The notes beneath the pieces are model-generated. The model ran no database searches and was not told the origin of the DNA. It worked only from the letters and a program-made list of their open reading frames with translations. This document shows, in pieces, positions 1-8,714 of a stretch of 64,000 nt of DNA (position 1 is the stretch's first letter; every line of letters begins with the position of its first letter). The DNA comes from an uncultured Bacteroidota bacterium. GTDB lineage: Bacteria; Bacteroidota; Bacteroidia; Bacteroidales; UBA12481. Location: NCBI GenBank assembly GCA_903851365.1, contig CAINOB010000100.1, forward strand, positions 1 to 64,000. Reading direction: 5' to 3'. The translations under genes were made by a program, and so were the position numbers.

Positions 1-267
1 AACATTCTGAAAAATAACGTGTTGATCGAAAGAAGTATGAGCAGAAAAGGAAATTGTTGGGATAATGCGGTAGCGGAGAGCTTTTTTAAAACCATTAAAG
101 TTGAATGGATTTATAATTTCGAGTATGCCGATCAGAACCAAGCCAAGCTTTCCATTTTTGACTGGATCGAAAGTTGGTATAATCGGACCAGGCGACACTC
201 AGCATTGGGGTATAAAACAATCGAAGAGTTTGAGAGAATAAATAGTAATTTTAAAAATGCAGCTTAA
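1..267 (+). CDS. IS3-family transposase (OrfB), C-terminal fragment cut by the window edge
   Basis: The reading frame is open from base 1 (NILKNN...) and ends at 267, so the gene starts outside the window. It carries the end of the IS3/IS150 DDE integrase core: the SMSRKGNCWDNAVAESFF block holds the last catalytic Glu, followed by the usual tail (IESWYNRTRRHSALGY) that ends this family. An internal GTG at 19 could be taken as a start, but that is an artefact of the truncation. The segment is a normal full C-terminus with no stop inside it. Whether the whole element is active cannot be seen here. Confidence 0.9.
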   Translation, partial: NILKNNVLIERSMSRKGNCWDNAVAESFFKTIKVEWIYNFEYADQNQAKLSIFDWIESWYNRTRRHSALGYKTIEEFERINSNFKNAA

Positions 268-302
268 CTTAACTTACCGTCCATATTCTCGTGGTAGTTC
301 CA
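268..302 (+). repeat. Probable right end of the IS3-family element
   Basis: Right after the transposase stop comes a stretch whose reverse complement begins TGGAACTACCACGAGAATAT, a form typical of IS3-family terminal inverted repeats. The left partner lies outside the window, so the boundary at about 302 is inferred from position and base pattern only. Confidence 0.45.
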
Positions 303-745
303 GAATGAATGGATACAGTAAAGACAACATTAAACTGATAGAGTTTATTCCATTGTTGAAACCAATGTTCATTATTGTGCCAAAGGGTGAGATTGGAAGC
401 GTTGGCATTTGAAAACAACCCTTTTGATGGGCTCATCTTGATGCCGCATATGCTTCAAGTGGAAAAGATGATCGGCATAACTTTGTGATATTCTATTGGG
501 GATACTGGCTATTAACGTCAGAAACTTGTCGGCACGATGAACATAGCGATACCGAAGAATCTGAAGTGGGTGAGTCGTTATCTGAAGAAAAGCGAGAGGA
601 GCATTGCCTGTCACGCTCCGGAATTGAAAGACAGATCTCCCACTTAAAACTTGACCACTGGATGCTCCGCAATTAGCTGAAGGGCCCGCAGGGTAATAAC
701 ACCATTACATTATTGGCTGCTGCCGCATATAATATGAAGAAATGA
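303..745 (+). pseudogene. Decayed IS5-like (IS1182-type) transposase remnant
   Basis: The plus-strand frame ending here reads RSGIERQISHLKLDHWMLRN, then a TAG at 674-676, then LKGPQGNNTITLLAAAAYNMKK and a TGA at 743-745. This is the characteristic end of IS5/IS1182-group transposases (a RAGIEP..IGHLK.DHRM.RN..KG..GD.IN.LMAAAAYN pattern). Upstream, pieces such as LDAAYASSGKD lie in the same region but stops separate them, so the gene is broken by a nonsense codon and at least one other lesion. The 5' boundary is uncertain; the IS3 element abuts it and may have inserted into it. Confidence 0.65.
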
Positions 746-871
746 ATGGCCATACGAAAGGCGGAAATTTTTGCCCGCCTAAAATTTTAGTTTTTTCGGG
801 TCAAGGGTTGACGCTGGTTTATGCAGAAATCTCGGTGACCAAAAAATCCAGTATTTATGGGGATCAACTAA
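746..871. other. Short gap with a GC-rich hairpin
   Basis: There is no gene. An inverted repeat AGGCGG (759-764) / CCGCCT (775-780) with a 10-nt loop lies just past the IS5-like remnant, followed by an AT stretch and a T-run. It probably belongs to the end of that element and may act as a weak terminator. Confidence 0.35.
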
Positions 872-1792
872 TTAATGAAAATTATTTATGCAGCGGACAG
901 AAAGCCCGTTTTGTGCATCATCCGGGATTAGGTCATAATCACTCGATTGGATAAGGATAAAACTATAATAAGCCTTTGACCAAAATAAAGCATACTGACC
1001 AGCTGCAAAATATCCAAGACCATGAACGGGATGATAATTTGTAGCTCCCCCCGGGAGTACATCAAAACCACTTGAGTTATTACCATTACAATCGTTTCCG
1101 TAATAATCTTTTTCCCAGCCGTATACCGATTTTAATTTGATTCCTGGATGCGGATTAAGGTACTTGATCAAAATCATCCATTCGTCATATCCCGGTAAAT
1201 GCCATCCACCCGGACAAGCTTCAATAGCAGCGGGATAATTATATAAAACACCGTAAGTCAAATAATTGGCCGATTGCTTAGCCGCAAGCACGTTGGTTCC
1301 TGTATATCCGTAAACATAAAAATACTTTTCCAATTGACCATAAGCTTCCACAGAGTTAATTTTTGGTAGGTATGACAGGTTCTCAACCATCCAGATCTGT
1401 TTTCCTATCCTTTTCCATTTGTAATTATGATTATCACGAGTGTCGATGAATGTTCCAGTAGTATCCAATACAATAACTTTAATACTATCTGTTGTGATAT
1501 TCGTTCCATGAAAAAGGCGGAGCTTAATATAACATGTTCCCAGTTTTCCAGGAGCTATCCATCGAGTAGAACCATAGGATAAGTTATTGCTTGAAACCAA
1601 AGTACCAAATGAACATGACCATTCAAATTGGTCAACCTGATGAATGTTAGATGAAGTAAAAGATAAAGCTAAGGTATCCCCCGGATATACCGAATCCGGT
1701 TCTGCAAGTATGTTGTCAATCACTGGGAATACATGTGGTTTGCAAGAAAAGGCAACAAATACAAGCAATATAAAGAGAGCAATCCTTTTCAT
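872..1792 (-). CDS. Lipoprotein with Fibrobacter succinogenes-type major paralogous domain
   Basis: This is a predicted 306-residue surface lipoprotein. It has a hydrophobic N-terminus ending in AFSC (Cys17), then a beta-rich region (about 25-110) resembling an Ig-like fold, then the TIGR02145 paralogous domain (about 112-305). That domain shows its signature pieces: IGKQIWMVENL, YGVLYNYPAA, CPGGWHLPGYDEW, GFDVLPGG and a terminal LSVRCI. The family is common in Bacteroidota and Fibrobacterota, and no biochemical role is established. The gene stands alone between transposase remnants and may have been carried in or stranded there. The start fits the signal peptide. Confidence 0.85.
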   Translation of the reverse strand: MKRIALFILLVFVAFSCKPHVFPVIDNILAEPDSVYPGDTLALSFTSSNIHQVDQFEWSCSFGTLVSSNNLSYGSTRWIAPGKLGTCYIKLRLFHGTNITTDSIKVIVLDTTGTFIDTRDNHNYKWKRIGKQIWMVENLSYLPKINSVEAYGQLEKYFYVYGYTGTNVLAAKQSANYLTYGVLYNYPAAIEACPGGWHLPGYDEWMILIKYLNPHPGIKLKSVYGWEKDYYGNDCNGNNSSGFDVLPGGATNYHPVHGLGYFAAGQYALFWSKAYYSFILIQSSDYDLIPDDAQNGLSVRCINNFH

Positions 1793-2267
1793 AAGAATAA
1801 GAAAATATGAATTCAGAGGGTAAATTAGTTAAAAAATAACAGTTATCATAATCTTTCATCAAGAAGTTGACCTATCAAGTGAATATTAGCCAAAATTGGC
1901 GGCAAATTGAATTGGCAGGAGAGGTTTTTGAAATCAAGAAAAATTAATAAAATATTTCTGGCTTGTTAGAAATACGAAGATGTTTGTAAAACTGAAAAGT
2001 AATGTTTAAATTTAGTAGTTCAGAATTAGTTAGCCGAGTTAATTTTGACTATCCTATACCTATGGAAACCATTAAATTTTGGAGTTTTAAGCGTGTTTGT
2101 TTTGCATCTGCGTTAGGAGGAACTATTATCTTGTCAAATTGGGCCAAGGATACTTCATAATATTGGATTCTTCCTGAAAATACATTGATGCCCTTAATAT
2201 TATCGTTGACACTTAATCGGAATCGTACATAAATAAATTAAATCACTAATCAACAATTTTTTAAATC
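1793..2267. other. AT-rich non-coding gap
   Basis: No convincing gene was seen. One 32-codon ORF (2062-2160, METIKFWSFKRV...) is too short and featureless to call. The stretch separates the divergent lipoprotein and the truncated gene at 2268, so it should hold promoters for both, but I see no clear TAnnTTTG box. Confidence 0.4.
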
Positions 2268-2396
2268 ATGAAATTATTAGCATATATAATTATAATGATA
2301 ACTGCAATTTTCGGTAGTGCTTTTAGTATATATTGCCAACCTTCAGCAAATATCTCAGTCCTTTATAGTAAAATCAATACTCCGGTAAGTTTTTAA
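2268..2396 (+). pseudogene. 5' end of a secreted-protein gene cut off by the IS4-family insertion
   Basis: An ATG at 2268 opens a clean signal peptide (MKLLAYIIIMITAIFGSAF) followed by about 20 residues. The frame then runs into the left inverted repeat of the IS4-family element at 2375 and stops at 2396 inside it. The natural reading is a longer exported protein whose remainder was displaced. No matching tail is recognisable right after the element, although a plus-strand terminator (3776-3810) survives there. The product is unknown. Confidence 0.55.
2375..2393 (+). repeat. Left terminal inverted repeat of the IS4-family element
   Basis: It reads CAATACTCCGGTAAGTTTT and pairs with 3726-3744 with one mismatch. 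It lies just past the transposase stop codon. Confidence 0.8.
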
Positions 2397-3619
2397 CTAG
2401 CTAAACGTCCTATATCCAGGCACTCCATGAACAAGCTCCTGTATTTTTTGCAACTCAGGTCTAAAGCTAACTTTGAAAAAATAAATTCAGTCAGCATTTT
2501 GTTGAAGAACAATACTTTGACATCGCACATGGAGAATATCTCCTTTGCGGGTTCTTCGGTGCACAGCACCGTACCGGCCTTTGCCAGTGACACCGTTGTC
2601 AATGAAGCATTGACGTGGAAGTTGATCTTGTTTTCGCTTCTTGCCTGGCACTCCTCCATGCCGACATATTGTTTGGCATCCCGGAACAAAAATTCAATCT
2701 GGTACCGGCATGAATAATAATGATATATCTTCAGTGGGTCCTGCTTCAGATCGGTGGAAAACAGCACCGAGTAACCTGACTCATACCCTTGATTGTCATA
2801 GTTCTCAATATAAACGATGCGAATGAGCCGCTTGAGACCGATACTGTATACAATGCCAGAGAACAGGCAAAAATCATCGCCCTGCATGCAGAGTTTGATG
2901 CGTCGTCGGTCAATATATGACAGGTCTACCTTGGCGCCATATATACGTTTGCGTCCACGGCCAGGCTTCTGTTCCCCTTTAAAGGGATACCTGAGATTGG
3001 CATCCTGCCTGAGTTTACCAATCATCTCCATTCCAGATGCGCAGATGCCACTGACATACTTTTCTTTAGTAAAATACCCATCAGCCACATGATAGCCGAT
3101 ACCAAGCTCCTTCATCATCTGGCCGTGCTCCAATACGAAGCCGAGGTAATGGTCAATCAATGTGTCTTCCCGGTCCGCTCCTTTTTTAGCTACCGGAGTT
3201 TGCCTGGCGTCCAGAGAAAAAGCTGTCCGATTCCGGATGTCTACGACAGCCAGACATCCCATCTCGATACCACGCTTGATCTTTTGGGAGGTGGTACTCC
3301 AAAGCCAATCGACATGCGGGGTATGCTTTCCACTCTTAGGGATGAAGGTGGGATCAAAAACCGCAATAAGTTCCTCCGAGCATTCCGACTGGATCAACTC
3401 CTTGTTGAAGTCGCCCCAGGGGAAGGGCTGATCAAACTGGTTCCGGTAGGTTTTCTCATTAAGTTTTCCATACCTGGCAAGGTTTGTAAAGGTATATCGT
3501 CCGCGAAGTCCCATATAAAGCATCAGAAGGTGTTTCAGAAATTTTTGTCTGGGTTTGGTAATTCCGCTGATCTTGCTTATTGTTGCACTGATAAGGTCAT
3601 TGATCTTGTTAGAAAGCAT
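2393..3619 (-). CDS. IS4-family transposase
   Basis: This 408-residue DDE transposase would cut and paste the surrounding element. The catalytic candidates are Asp89 (in VFDPTF), Asp180 (in VADGYF) and Glu309. The stretch around Glu309 fits the IS4 signature Y-(2)-R-(3)-E-(6)-K exactly, with Tyr302, Arg305, Glu309 and Lys316. There is no frameshift or internal stop, and the length is normal for the family, so it may be functional. It is the only gene in the element and is read opposite to the gene it interrupts. Plus-strand ORFs over this region are shadows. Confidence 0.92.
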   Translation of the reverse strand: MLSNKINDLISATISKISGITKPRQKFLKHLLMLYMGLRGRYTFTNLARYGKLNEKTYRNQFDQPFPWGDFNKELIQSECSEELIAVFDPTFIPKSGKHTPHVDWLWSTTSQKIKRGIEMGCLAVVDIRNRTAFSLDARQTPVAKKGADREDTLIDHYLGFVLEHGQMMKELGIGYHVADGYFTKEKYVSGICASGMEMIGKLRQDANLRYPFKGEQKPGRGRKRIYGAKVDLSYIDRRRIKLCMQGDDFCLFSGIVYSIGLKRLIRIVYIENYDNQGYESGYSVLFSTDLKQDPLKIYHYYSCRYQIEFLFRDAKQYVGMEECQARSENKINFHVNASLTTVSLAKAGTVLCTEEPAKEIFSMCDVKVLFFNKMLTEFIFSKLALDLSCKKYRSLFMECLDIGRLAS

Positions 3620-3725
3620 CTAATGTTTGTTTTGTTTAGCGACTACAAACCAGATGCTTTTTTCTTTACCTATCCATCTATCAATAAGCGTTTTGTAAAC
3701 ATGCGATTGTTAATATCGTTTAATT

Positions 3726-3744
3726 AAAAGTTACCGGAGTATTG
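3726..3744 (-). repeat. Right terminal inverted repeat of the IS4-family element
   Basis: Its complement reads CAATACTCCGGTAACTTTT, differing from the left repeat only at the 15th base. It lies about 106 bp upstream of the transposase start. Confidence 0.8.
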
Positions 3745-3775
3745 CTATATCTGAAAAATAGGATAAAGACTTTAA

Positions 3776-3810
3776 GAGGTCAGGTTCGGAAAAGAATCTG
3801 GCCTTTTTTA
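3776..3810 (+). terminator. Rho-independent terminator orphaned by the IS insertion
   Basis: A stem AGGTCAG (3777-3783) / CTGGCCT (3798-3804) with a 14-nt loop and one G-U pair is followed by TTTTTT. It is oriented to end plus-strand transcription, but no intact plus-strand gene precedes it. It most likely terminated the gene whose 5' end is at 2268. Confidence 0.6.
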
Positions 3811-3845
3811 TTTGAAGTCAAGGGAAATACTTTCAGTAGTGCGGT

Positions 3846-4343
3846 TTACTTTATCCTGACCATGGTTCGCCCGCTAATACGCTTGCCGTTCTGGAGAACA
3901 GTCTGCACATACCGGTTGGGCGACTGTATGTCGATTTCCACCCGCAGTGCTGATTTGTTGGGATCGAGGCGGTTGGCGTAAGGCACTCCCACCATTAAAT
4001 TGTCGCGCGTGAACCAGCAGGCAAAAAGTTCCATATCAGACCCCTGGGTCACTTCGGCCTCGATGAACTGATTTCCTTTCGTGTCATAACCAAACAGCTG
4101 ACGCCTTTCAGAAATTACCTTCCCTTTGGTTTTTACCCGGGCATAACCATCCAGGCCGGTGCCGAACGGGTTCAGCTCTGTCACGAGGATGGTATCTTTT
4201 CCCAGATCCGCCTGCCAGGTGCCGGCCAGCTGCCGGAGAAGCTTCACCTGATCGGGTTTCGGAGAACCGGTTTGAGCCAAGGCTCCTGATGTAATGGCAA
4301 AAAGATAAACAAGCATGAATACAGAAGTCGGAATAGTTTTCAT
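3846..4343 (-). CDS. Secreted lipocalin-like (DUF1579-type) protein, function unknown
   Basis: This is a 165-residue protein with a signal peptide (about residues 1-23, ending at LAQTG). The mature part has the LAGTW opening and alternating beta pattern of small lipocalin-like families that bind or shield small molecules. No catalytic motif is visible. It is a single gene, and the terminator-like hairpin beyond its 3' end faces the other way. The family call rests on the LAGTW motif and size only; the function is not known. Confidence 0.6.
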   Translation of the reverse strand: MKTIPTSVFMLVYLFAITSGALAQTGSPKPDQVKLLRQLAGTWQADLGKDTILVTELNPFGTGLDGYARVKTKGKVISERRQLFGYDTKGNQFIEAEVTQGSDMELFACWFTRDNLMVGVPYANRLDPNKSALRVEIDIQSPNRYVQTVLQNGKRISGRTMVRIK

Positions 4344-4442
4344 GACATTGGATTATTTTTAGTTGTTAAGTTCTGAACCAAACTATTGCTATTGTTGGGC
4401 ATGGAGTTCTGAGGTATTTGGTCTATTCAAAATTAGCAAAAA

Positions 4443-4796
4443 GTGTGGCATGGTTTTTCGGTACCTTTGGATGTGTTAGAATGGCAAAATAAAAAAGCGA
4501 AATATATCTTTCTCACCGCAACTTTAGACGCTGCAATCTGGGGAGCAGAGCTTGCATCGGGCGAAGGGCGTGAAAGGATATATCTGGTAGAGCCAACAGG
4601 CATGATTGAGGACGATCCGAATCTGACTGATAAAAGGTTTCCTGGAAATCCAACTAAGTCATACCGTTCGGCTCATCCGTTTAAAGTTGTTGGCGAGATT
4701 ACTCTTTGGCAAAGTCATGCGCCGGAAAAAGTCGAAGCCATGAAAGAGGCTGTCGCCAAGCTTAAAGAACAGGGTATTGAGGCGATAGAGGACTGA
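4443..4796 (+). pseudogene. arr: Rifampin ADP-ribosyltransferase (Arr), 5'-truncated
   Basis: The 117 residues match the core and C-terminus of Arr enzymes, which inactivate rifamycins by transferring ADP-ribose from NAD: KAKYIFLTATLDAAIWGAEL, IYLVEPTG, EDDPNLTDKRFPGNPTKSYR and a terminal IEAIED. The N-terminal part that should carry the FYHGTKA motif, with the NAD-contacting His, is missing. Only an unrelated WHGFSVPLDV stretch precedes the homology, and a TAG lies in frame at 4434-4436. Complete enzymes are about 140-150 residues, so about 30 are lost. It is probably inactive; a GTG at 4443 is the only start available. Confidence 0.75.
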
Positions 4797-4895
4797 CCAG
4801 CCCGTTTTTTGGATGTAACAGAGGTTACGCAACTGTTTGAATTGGGATCCAATGTACCTTTAGCCAAAATTGTACGAAACAATTAACTTTTCGGA

Positions 4896-5603
4896 ATGAA
4901 GGATCAACCATTTAACTATTTAGAAAACCATTTCATTCATAGAAGCAACTGGCTGAGAGCAGCTGTTCTGGGTGCCAATGATGGAATTCTGTCAACCTCC
5001 AGCCTGGCGATTGGAATTGCAGCAGCGAGTAATGCCAGGGAACCTATTGTACTGGCGGCTATAGCTGGATTGGTTGCTGGTGCATTATCAATGGCAGCAG
5101 GTGAATACGTTTCGGTTAGTTCTCAAACAGATGTGGAAGAGGCTGATATTGAACGAGAAAGACAAGAGCTCAATGATATGCCCGAAATTGAACTTCAGCG
5201 ATTAGCGGAAATTTATGAGAAAAGAGGTCTTAAGAAGGAAACTGCATTAACCGTGGCAAAAGAATTAACTGAAATAGATGCATTAGCAGCACACATCAGA
5301 GATGAACTGGGCCTGAATGAAACAAGCAAGGCAAAACCAATACAAGCAGCTTTTGCTTCAGGATTATCATTTTCTGTTGGAGGAATACTTCCGCTGATGG
5401 TAGCACTCTTTCTGCCGGTGAAAAGCATTGAATACTATCTATATGGTTTTGCTATTTTCTTTCTGACTATTTTAGGTGCATTGGCTGCTAAAACAGGTGG
5501 TTCAAGTGTAGGTAAAGCAATTATCAGAATCACCTTTTGGGGAACTGTAGCTATGGGATTAACTGCATTTGTCGGATATTTGTTTAATGTAAACGTTGGA
5601 TAA
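4896..5603 (+). CDS. VIT1/CCC1-family divalent metal transporter
   Basis: This 235-residue inner-membrane protein of the VIT family moves Fe2+ or Mn2+ out of the cytosol. TM1 carries LRAAVLGANDGILST, and TM2 carries the AGALSMAAGEYVSVSSQ motif that lines the metal path. A charged helical cytosolic domain (about 75-150, rich in Glu) follows, then three further membrane spans to the C-terminus. Length and motif order are normal. The GH127 gene begins 19 bp past its stop, so the two may share a transcript although their roles look unrelated. The actual metal cannot be told from sequence. Confidence 0.92.
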   Translation: MKDQPFNYLENHFIHRSNWLRAAVLGANDGILSTSSLAIGIAAASNAREPIVLAAIAGLVAGALSMAAGEYVSVSSQTDVEEADIERERQELNDMPEIELQRLAEIYEKRGLKKETALTVAKELTEIDALAAHIRDELGLNETSKAKPIQAAFASGLSFSVGGILPLMVALFLPVKSIEYYLYGFAIFFLTILGALAAKTGGSSVGKAIIRITFWGTVAMGLTAFVGYLFNVNVG

Positions 5604-5622
5604 AACTATAACGCATTATAAA

Positions 5623-8600
5623 ATGAAAACCTGTAAGCTGATTGTTGGACTCCTGTTAATTTTCTGTGCTTTGGATACAGCCAGGCTTTGTGCACAAACC
5701 GGTGATCAAATCTTGGACGGAATTGGAGAAACAGGATTAATTGCCCGTTATACCTTTAAAGGGGATGCAAAGGATTGGTCGCGTAACAATCTGCATGGCA
5801 GTATTATAGGCACAGGTTTCAAGTTTGTGGACGATTCCCTGTTTGGTAAAGTGGTCTCTTTATCAGGCGATAGTGAAACGTTTATCTCCATACCGGTTGA
5901 AGCAGTGAAAGGAGAGGAATCATTGAGTATTACCGGATGGATATATCTGCGTTCGGCAAAAGGCGGACCCGTATTTTTCGATTTTGGAAAAAACGGCCAT
6001 TCGCACTTCTTTGCGGCTCCGGCCGGGATTATGGACAATGAAGGTTTTCAGGCACAAATCCTCACAAGCTCTGGAAAGTATATCGCCAATTCACCTGCAG
6101 TGACTATGAATAAATGGAATCATTTAGCGATAGTTATTAATGTTCCGTCCAAAACTTTGACCACTTACCTGAATGGCGCACTGGTGAGTGAGGTTAAGGA
6201 GGTAGGGGTATTGTTGGAACAACTTTTCGATAATAAATCAGGAGATAATAATAAACTTTATATCGGCAAATCGCTGGATTCTGATCACACCTTTTTCAAT
6301 GCCAAATTGTACGATTTCCGTATCTACAGAATCCCTTTGACCGAAAGCCAAATTGCCAGAATCCAAAGTAATGCTTTGAGAAAGGAAGGAACAGTTGCCA
6401 GAAGAAGAGCTGAACCCGACCGGAGTCTTCCAGCTTTTCCCACAACTACACCCCAGTTGTATAATGCATTTCTGACCAGTGTTCCAGACATCCGGGTGGA
6501 GACAGTAGTGGGTGAGTTACCAAGGTTGCCACGCCATGTTAAGGGCGTTTACACCAATAATATCGAACGACCAGATGTATTAGTGGTCTGGCCGGCACCC
6601 CTGAATAACAGCCAGGTACTTACCGCTGGCACCTATACCATAATAGGAAAGGTTGCGGGAACCGATCTCCATCCCAATGCGATTGTCACCGTTAAAGAAG
6701 GTAAAGCACCTGCCACACCGGGTCGAAGGCTGGAAGTTTTTAAGCTTGATCAGGTTTCATTAAACACGGATATTCATAATGATAAAACGAAGTTTATAGA
6801 GAACCGTGATAAATTTATTACGGGCCTTGCCCTAACCAATCCTGACAATTTCCTTTATATGTTTCGTAATGCCTTTGGGCAGAAACAGCCTGCGGGGGCA
6901 GTAGCACTGGGGGGTTGGGATAGTCAGCAAACGAAGTTGCGCGGTCACGCAACCGGTCATTATCTCAGCGCCATAGCTCAGGCCTATGCCAGTACCGGAT
7001 ATGACCCGCAGCTTCAGGCAAATTTTGCGGATAAGATGAAGTACATGGTGAATACCCTGTATGAATTATCACAACTGTCCGGAAAACCACAAACAGCAGG
7101 GGGACCGCAAGTTTCGGATCCAAAACTGGTGCCACCCGGTCCGGGTAAATCAGGATTCAATTCAGATTTGAGTGTCGAAGGTATACGTACAGATTACTGG
7201 AATTGGGGCAAGGGATTTATCAGTGCTTATCCGCCCGACCAGTTTATTATGTTAGAAAATGGGGCTACCTATGGAGGGGATAATGCAAAGGTCTGGGCAC
7301 CCTACTATACTTTGCACAAAATCCTGGCCGGATTGATGGATATTTATGAAATCAGTGGCAATGAAAAGGCGCTGGAAATAGTAAAAGGCATGGGCGACTG
7401 GGTATTTGCCCGATTGAGTCCGTTGCCAACTGAAACACTCATCAGTATGTGGAACCGGTATATTGCCGGGGAGTTCGGGGGAATGAACGAAGCGATGGCA
7501 AGGTTGTATCGAATTACAAAAGAGCCTCGATATCTGAAAGTTGCACAATTATTTGATAACATTAAAGTATTCTATGGCGATGTTCAGCATTCGCATGGGC
7601 TTGCTAAAAATGTAGATATGTTCCGTGGGTTGCATGCCAACCAGCATATCCCTCAGATTATCGGGGCACTTGAACTTTATCGAGATTCGGATACTCCTGA
7701 ATATTACCATATCGCCGATAATTTCTGGGATATGGCCACGAATGATTATATGTACAGTATCGGCGGAGTTGCCGGAGCACGTAACCCGAATAATGCAGAG
7801 TGTTTCACGAGCCAGCCGGCAACACTTTATGAAAACGGTTTTGCGGCTGGTGGCCAGAATGAAACCTGTGCTACCTATAATATGCTCAAATTAACCAGAG
7901 ATCTTTTTCTCTTTAATCAGAGTGCAGAGTTAATGGATTATTACGAGCGCGGGCTTTATAATCACATTCTGGCTTCTGTTGCAGAGAACTCGCCTGCCAA
8001 TACCTACCACGTGTCCTTGCGCCCAGGATCAGTAAAACAGTTTGGTAACGAGGATATGGATGGTTTTTCCTGTTGTAATGGCACAGCTTTGGAGAGCAGC
8101 ACAAAACTTCAAAACTCGATCTATTTTAAAAGTGCCGACAACCAGGCTTTGTACGTGAACCTTTATGTTCCTTCAACATTAAAATGGACCGATAGGAATA
8201 TCATGGTAACCCAATCCACGGCTTATCCAAAAGAAGACCATACCCGGTTAACTATAAAAGGGAATGGCATTTTCGATCTGAATGTACGGGTGCCGCATTG
8301 GGCAACCAAGGGCTTTTTTGTGATGATCAATGGCAAAGAAGAAAAAGTTAAGGCTGTGCCAGGAAGCTATCTGACAATAAACCGCAAATGGAAAGACGGG
8401 GATATGGTGGAATTACGTATGCCGTTTAAGTTTTATTTAGAGCCCATTATGGATCAGCAAAATATTGCCAGTTTGTTTTATGGACCTGTTTTACTGGCAG
8501 CCCAGGAACCGGAGCCCCGGACCGACTGGCGTAAGGTTACCTTAAATGCAGATGATATAAGTAAATCCATATCAGGCGATCCAAGTCAGTTGCAATTTAC

Positions 8601-8679
8601 TATTGACGGTATTACTTATAAACCTTTCTATGAAACCTATGGGCGTTATTCGGTTTATCTGGATGTAAATCTAAAATAG
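5623..8679 (+). CDS. Secreted GH127 beta-L-arabinofuranosidase-like enzyme with LamG and Ig-like domains
   Basis: Start ATG 5623 gives a proper signal peptide (MKTCKLIVGLLLIFCAL...CAQ); a TTG at 5596 overlaps the previous gene and is less likely. The order is: LamG/concanavalin-like sugar-binding domain (about 28-245), bacterial Ig-like domain (about 290-355), then the (alpha/alpha)6 GH127 domain to the end, with total length about 1018. GH127 enzymes release L-arabinofuranose using a zinc-bound Cys nucleophile. Here Glu747, Cys749 (NETCATYN) and the Cys817-Cys818 pair (FSCCNGT) match that site. The enzyme is presumably periplasmic or surface-exposed. The added LamG domain is larger than in minimal GH127 enzymes. 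Confidence 0.92.
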   Translation: MKTCKLIVGLLLIFCALDTARLCAQTGDQILDGIGETGLIARYTFKGDAKDWSRNNLHGSIIGTGFKFVDDSLFGKVVSLSGDSETFISIPVEAVKGEESLSITGWIYLRSAKGGPVFFDFGKNGHSHFFAAPAGIMDNEGFQAQILTSSGKYIANSPAVTMNKWNHLAIVINVPSKTLTTYLNGALVSEVKEVGVLLEQLFDNKSGDNNKLYIGKSLDSDHTFFNAKLYDFRIYRIPLTESQIARIQSNALRKEGTVARRRAEPDRSLPAFPTTTPQLYNAFLTSVPDIRVETVVGELPRLPRHVKGVYTNNIERPDVLVVWPAPLNNSQVLTAGTYTIIGKVAGTDLHPNAIVTVKEGKAPATPGRRLEVFKLDQVSLNTDIHNDKTKFIENRDKFITGLALTNPDNFLYMFRNAFGQKQPAGAVALGGWDSQQTKLRGHATGHYLSAIAQAYASTGYDPQLQANFADKMKYMVNTLYELSQLSGKPQTAGGPQVSDPKLVPPGPGKSGFNSDLSVEGIRTDYWNWGKGFISAYPPDQFIMLENGATYGGDNAKVWAPYYTLHKILAGLMDIYEISGNEKALEIVKGMGDWVFARLSPLPTETLISMWNRYIAGEFGGMNEAMARLYRITKEPRYLKVAQLFDNIKVFYGDVQHSHGLAKNVDMFRGLHANQHIPQIIGALELYRDSDTPEYYHIADNFWDMATNDYMYSIGGVAGARNPNNAECFTSQPATLYENGFAAGGQNETCATYNMLKLTRDLFLFNQSAELMDYYERGLYNHILASVAENSPANTYHVSLRPGSVKQFGNEDMDGFSCCNGTALESSTKLQNSIYFKSADNQALYVNLYVPSTLKWTDRNIMVTQSTAYPKEDHTRLTIKGNGIFDLNVRVPHWATKGFFVMINGKEEKVKAVPGSYLTINRKWKDGDMVELRMPFKFYLEPIMDQQNIASLFYGPVLLAAQEPEPRTDWRKVTLNADDISKSISGDPSQLQFTIDGITYKPFYETYGRYSVYLDVNLK

Positions 8680-8714
8680 AGTTTAGAAGTATAGGAGGAT
8701 AGGAGTTTAAGGGG

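Larger units (their letters stand above)
2375..3744 (-). mobile_element. Complete IS4-family insertion sequence (about 1.37 kb)
   Basis: It is bounded by 19-bp inverted repeats that match at 18 positions (CAATACTCCGGTAAGTTTT at 2375 and the complement of 3726-3744), enclosing a single intact transposase gene on the minus strand. I could not find a target-site duplication: the left flank (...TAGTAAAAT) and right flank (CTATATCTGA...) differ. This suggests a later rearrangement or a slightly different true boundary. Confidence 0.8.

Noticed and set aside
742-954. Small ORF after the IS5-like remnant
   Set aside because: Begins inside the remnant stop, overlaps the lipoprotein 3' end and has no recognisable pattern.
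2062-2160. 32-codon ORF METIKFWSFKRV...
   Set aside because: Too short and with no supporting motif, ribosome site or homologous pattern.
2427-3727. Several plus-strand ORFs (up to 212 residues) opposite the IS4-family transposase
   Set aside because: They are antisense shadows of a clearly recognisable transposase with an intact IS4 signature.
2355-3760. Target-site duplication around the IS4-family element
   Set aside because: The 10-13 bases on each side differ, so no duplication can be claimed.
8680-8714. AGGAGTTTA-type purine-rich repeats after GH127 and similar at 56998-57020
   Set aside because: The shared part is about 10 bases of low-complexity sequence; too weak to call a repeat family.
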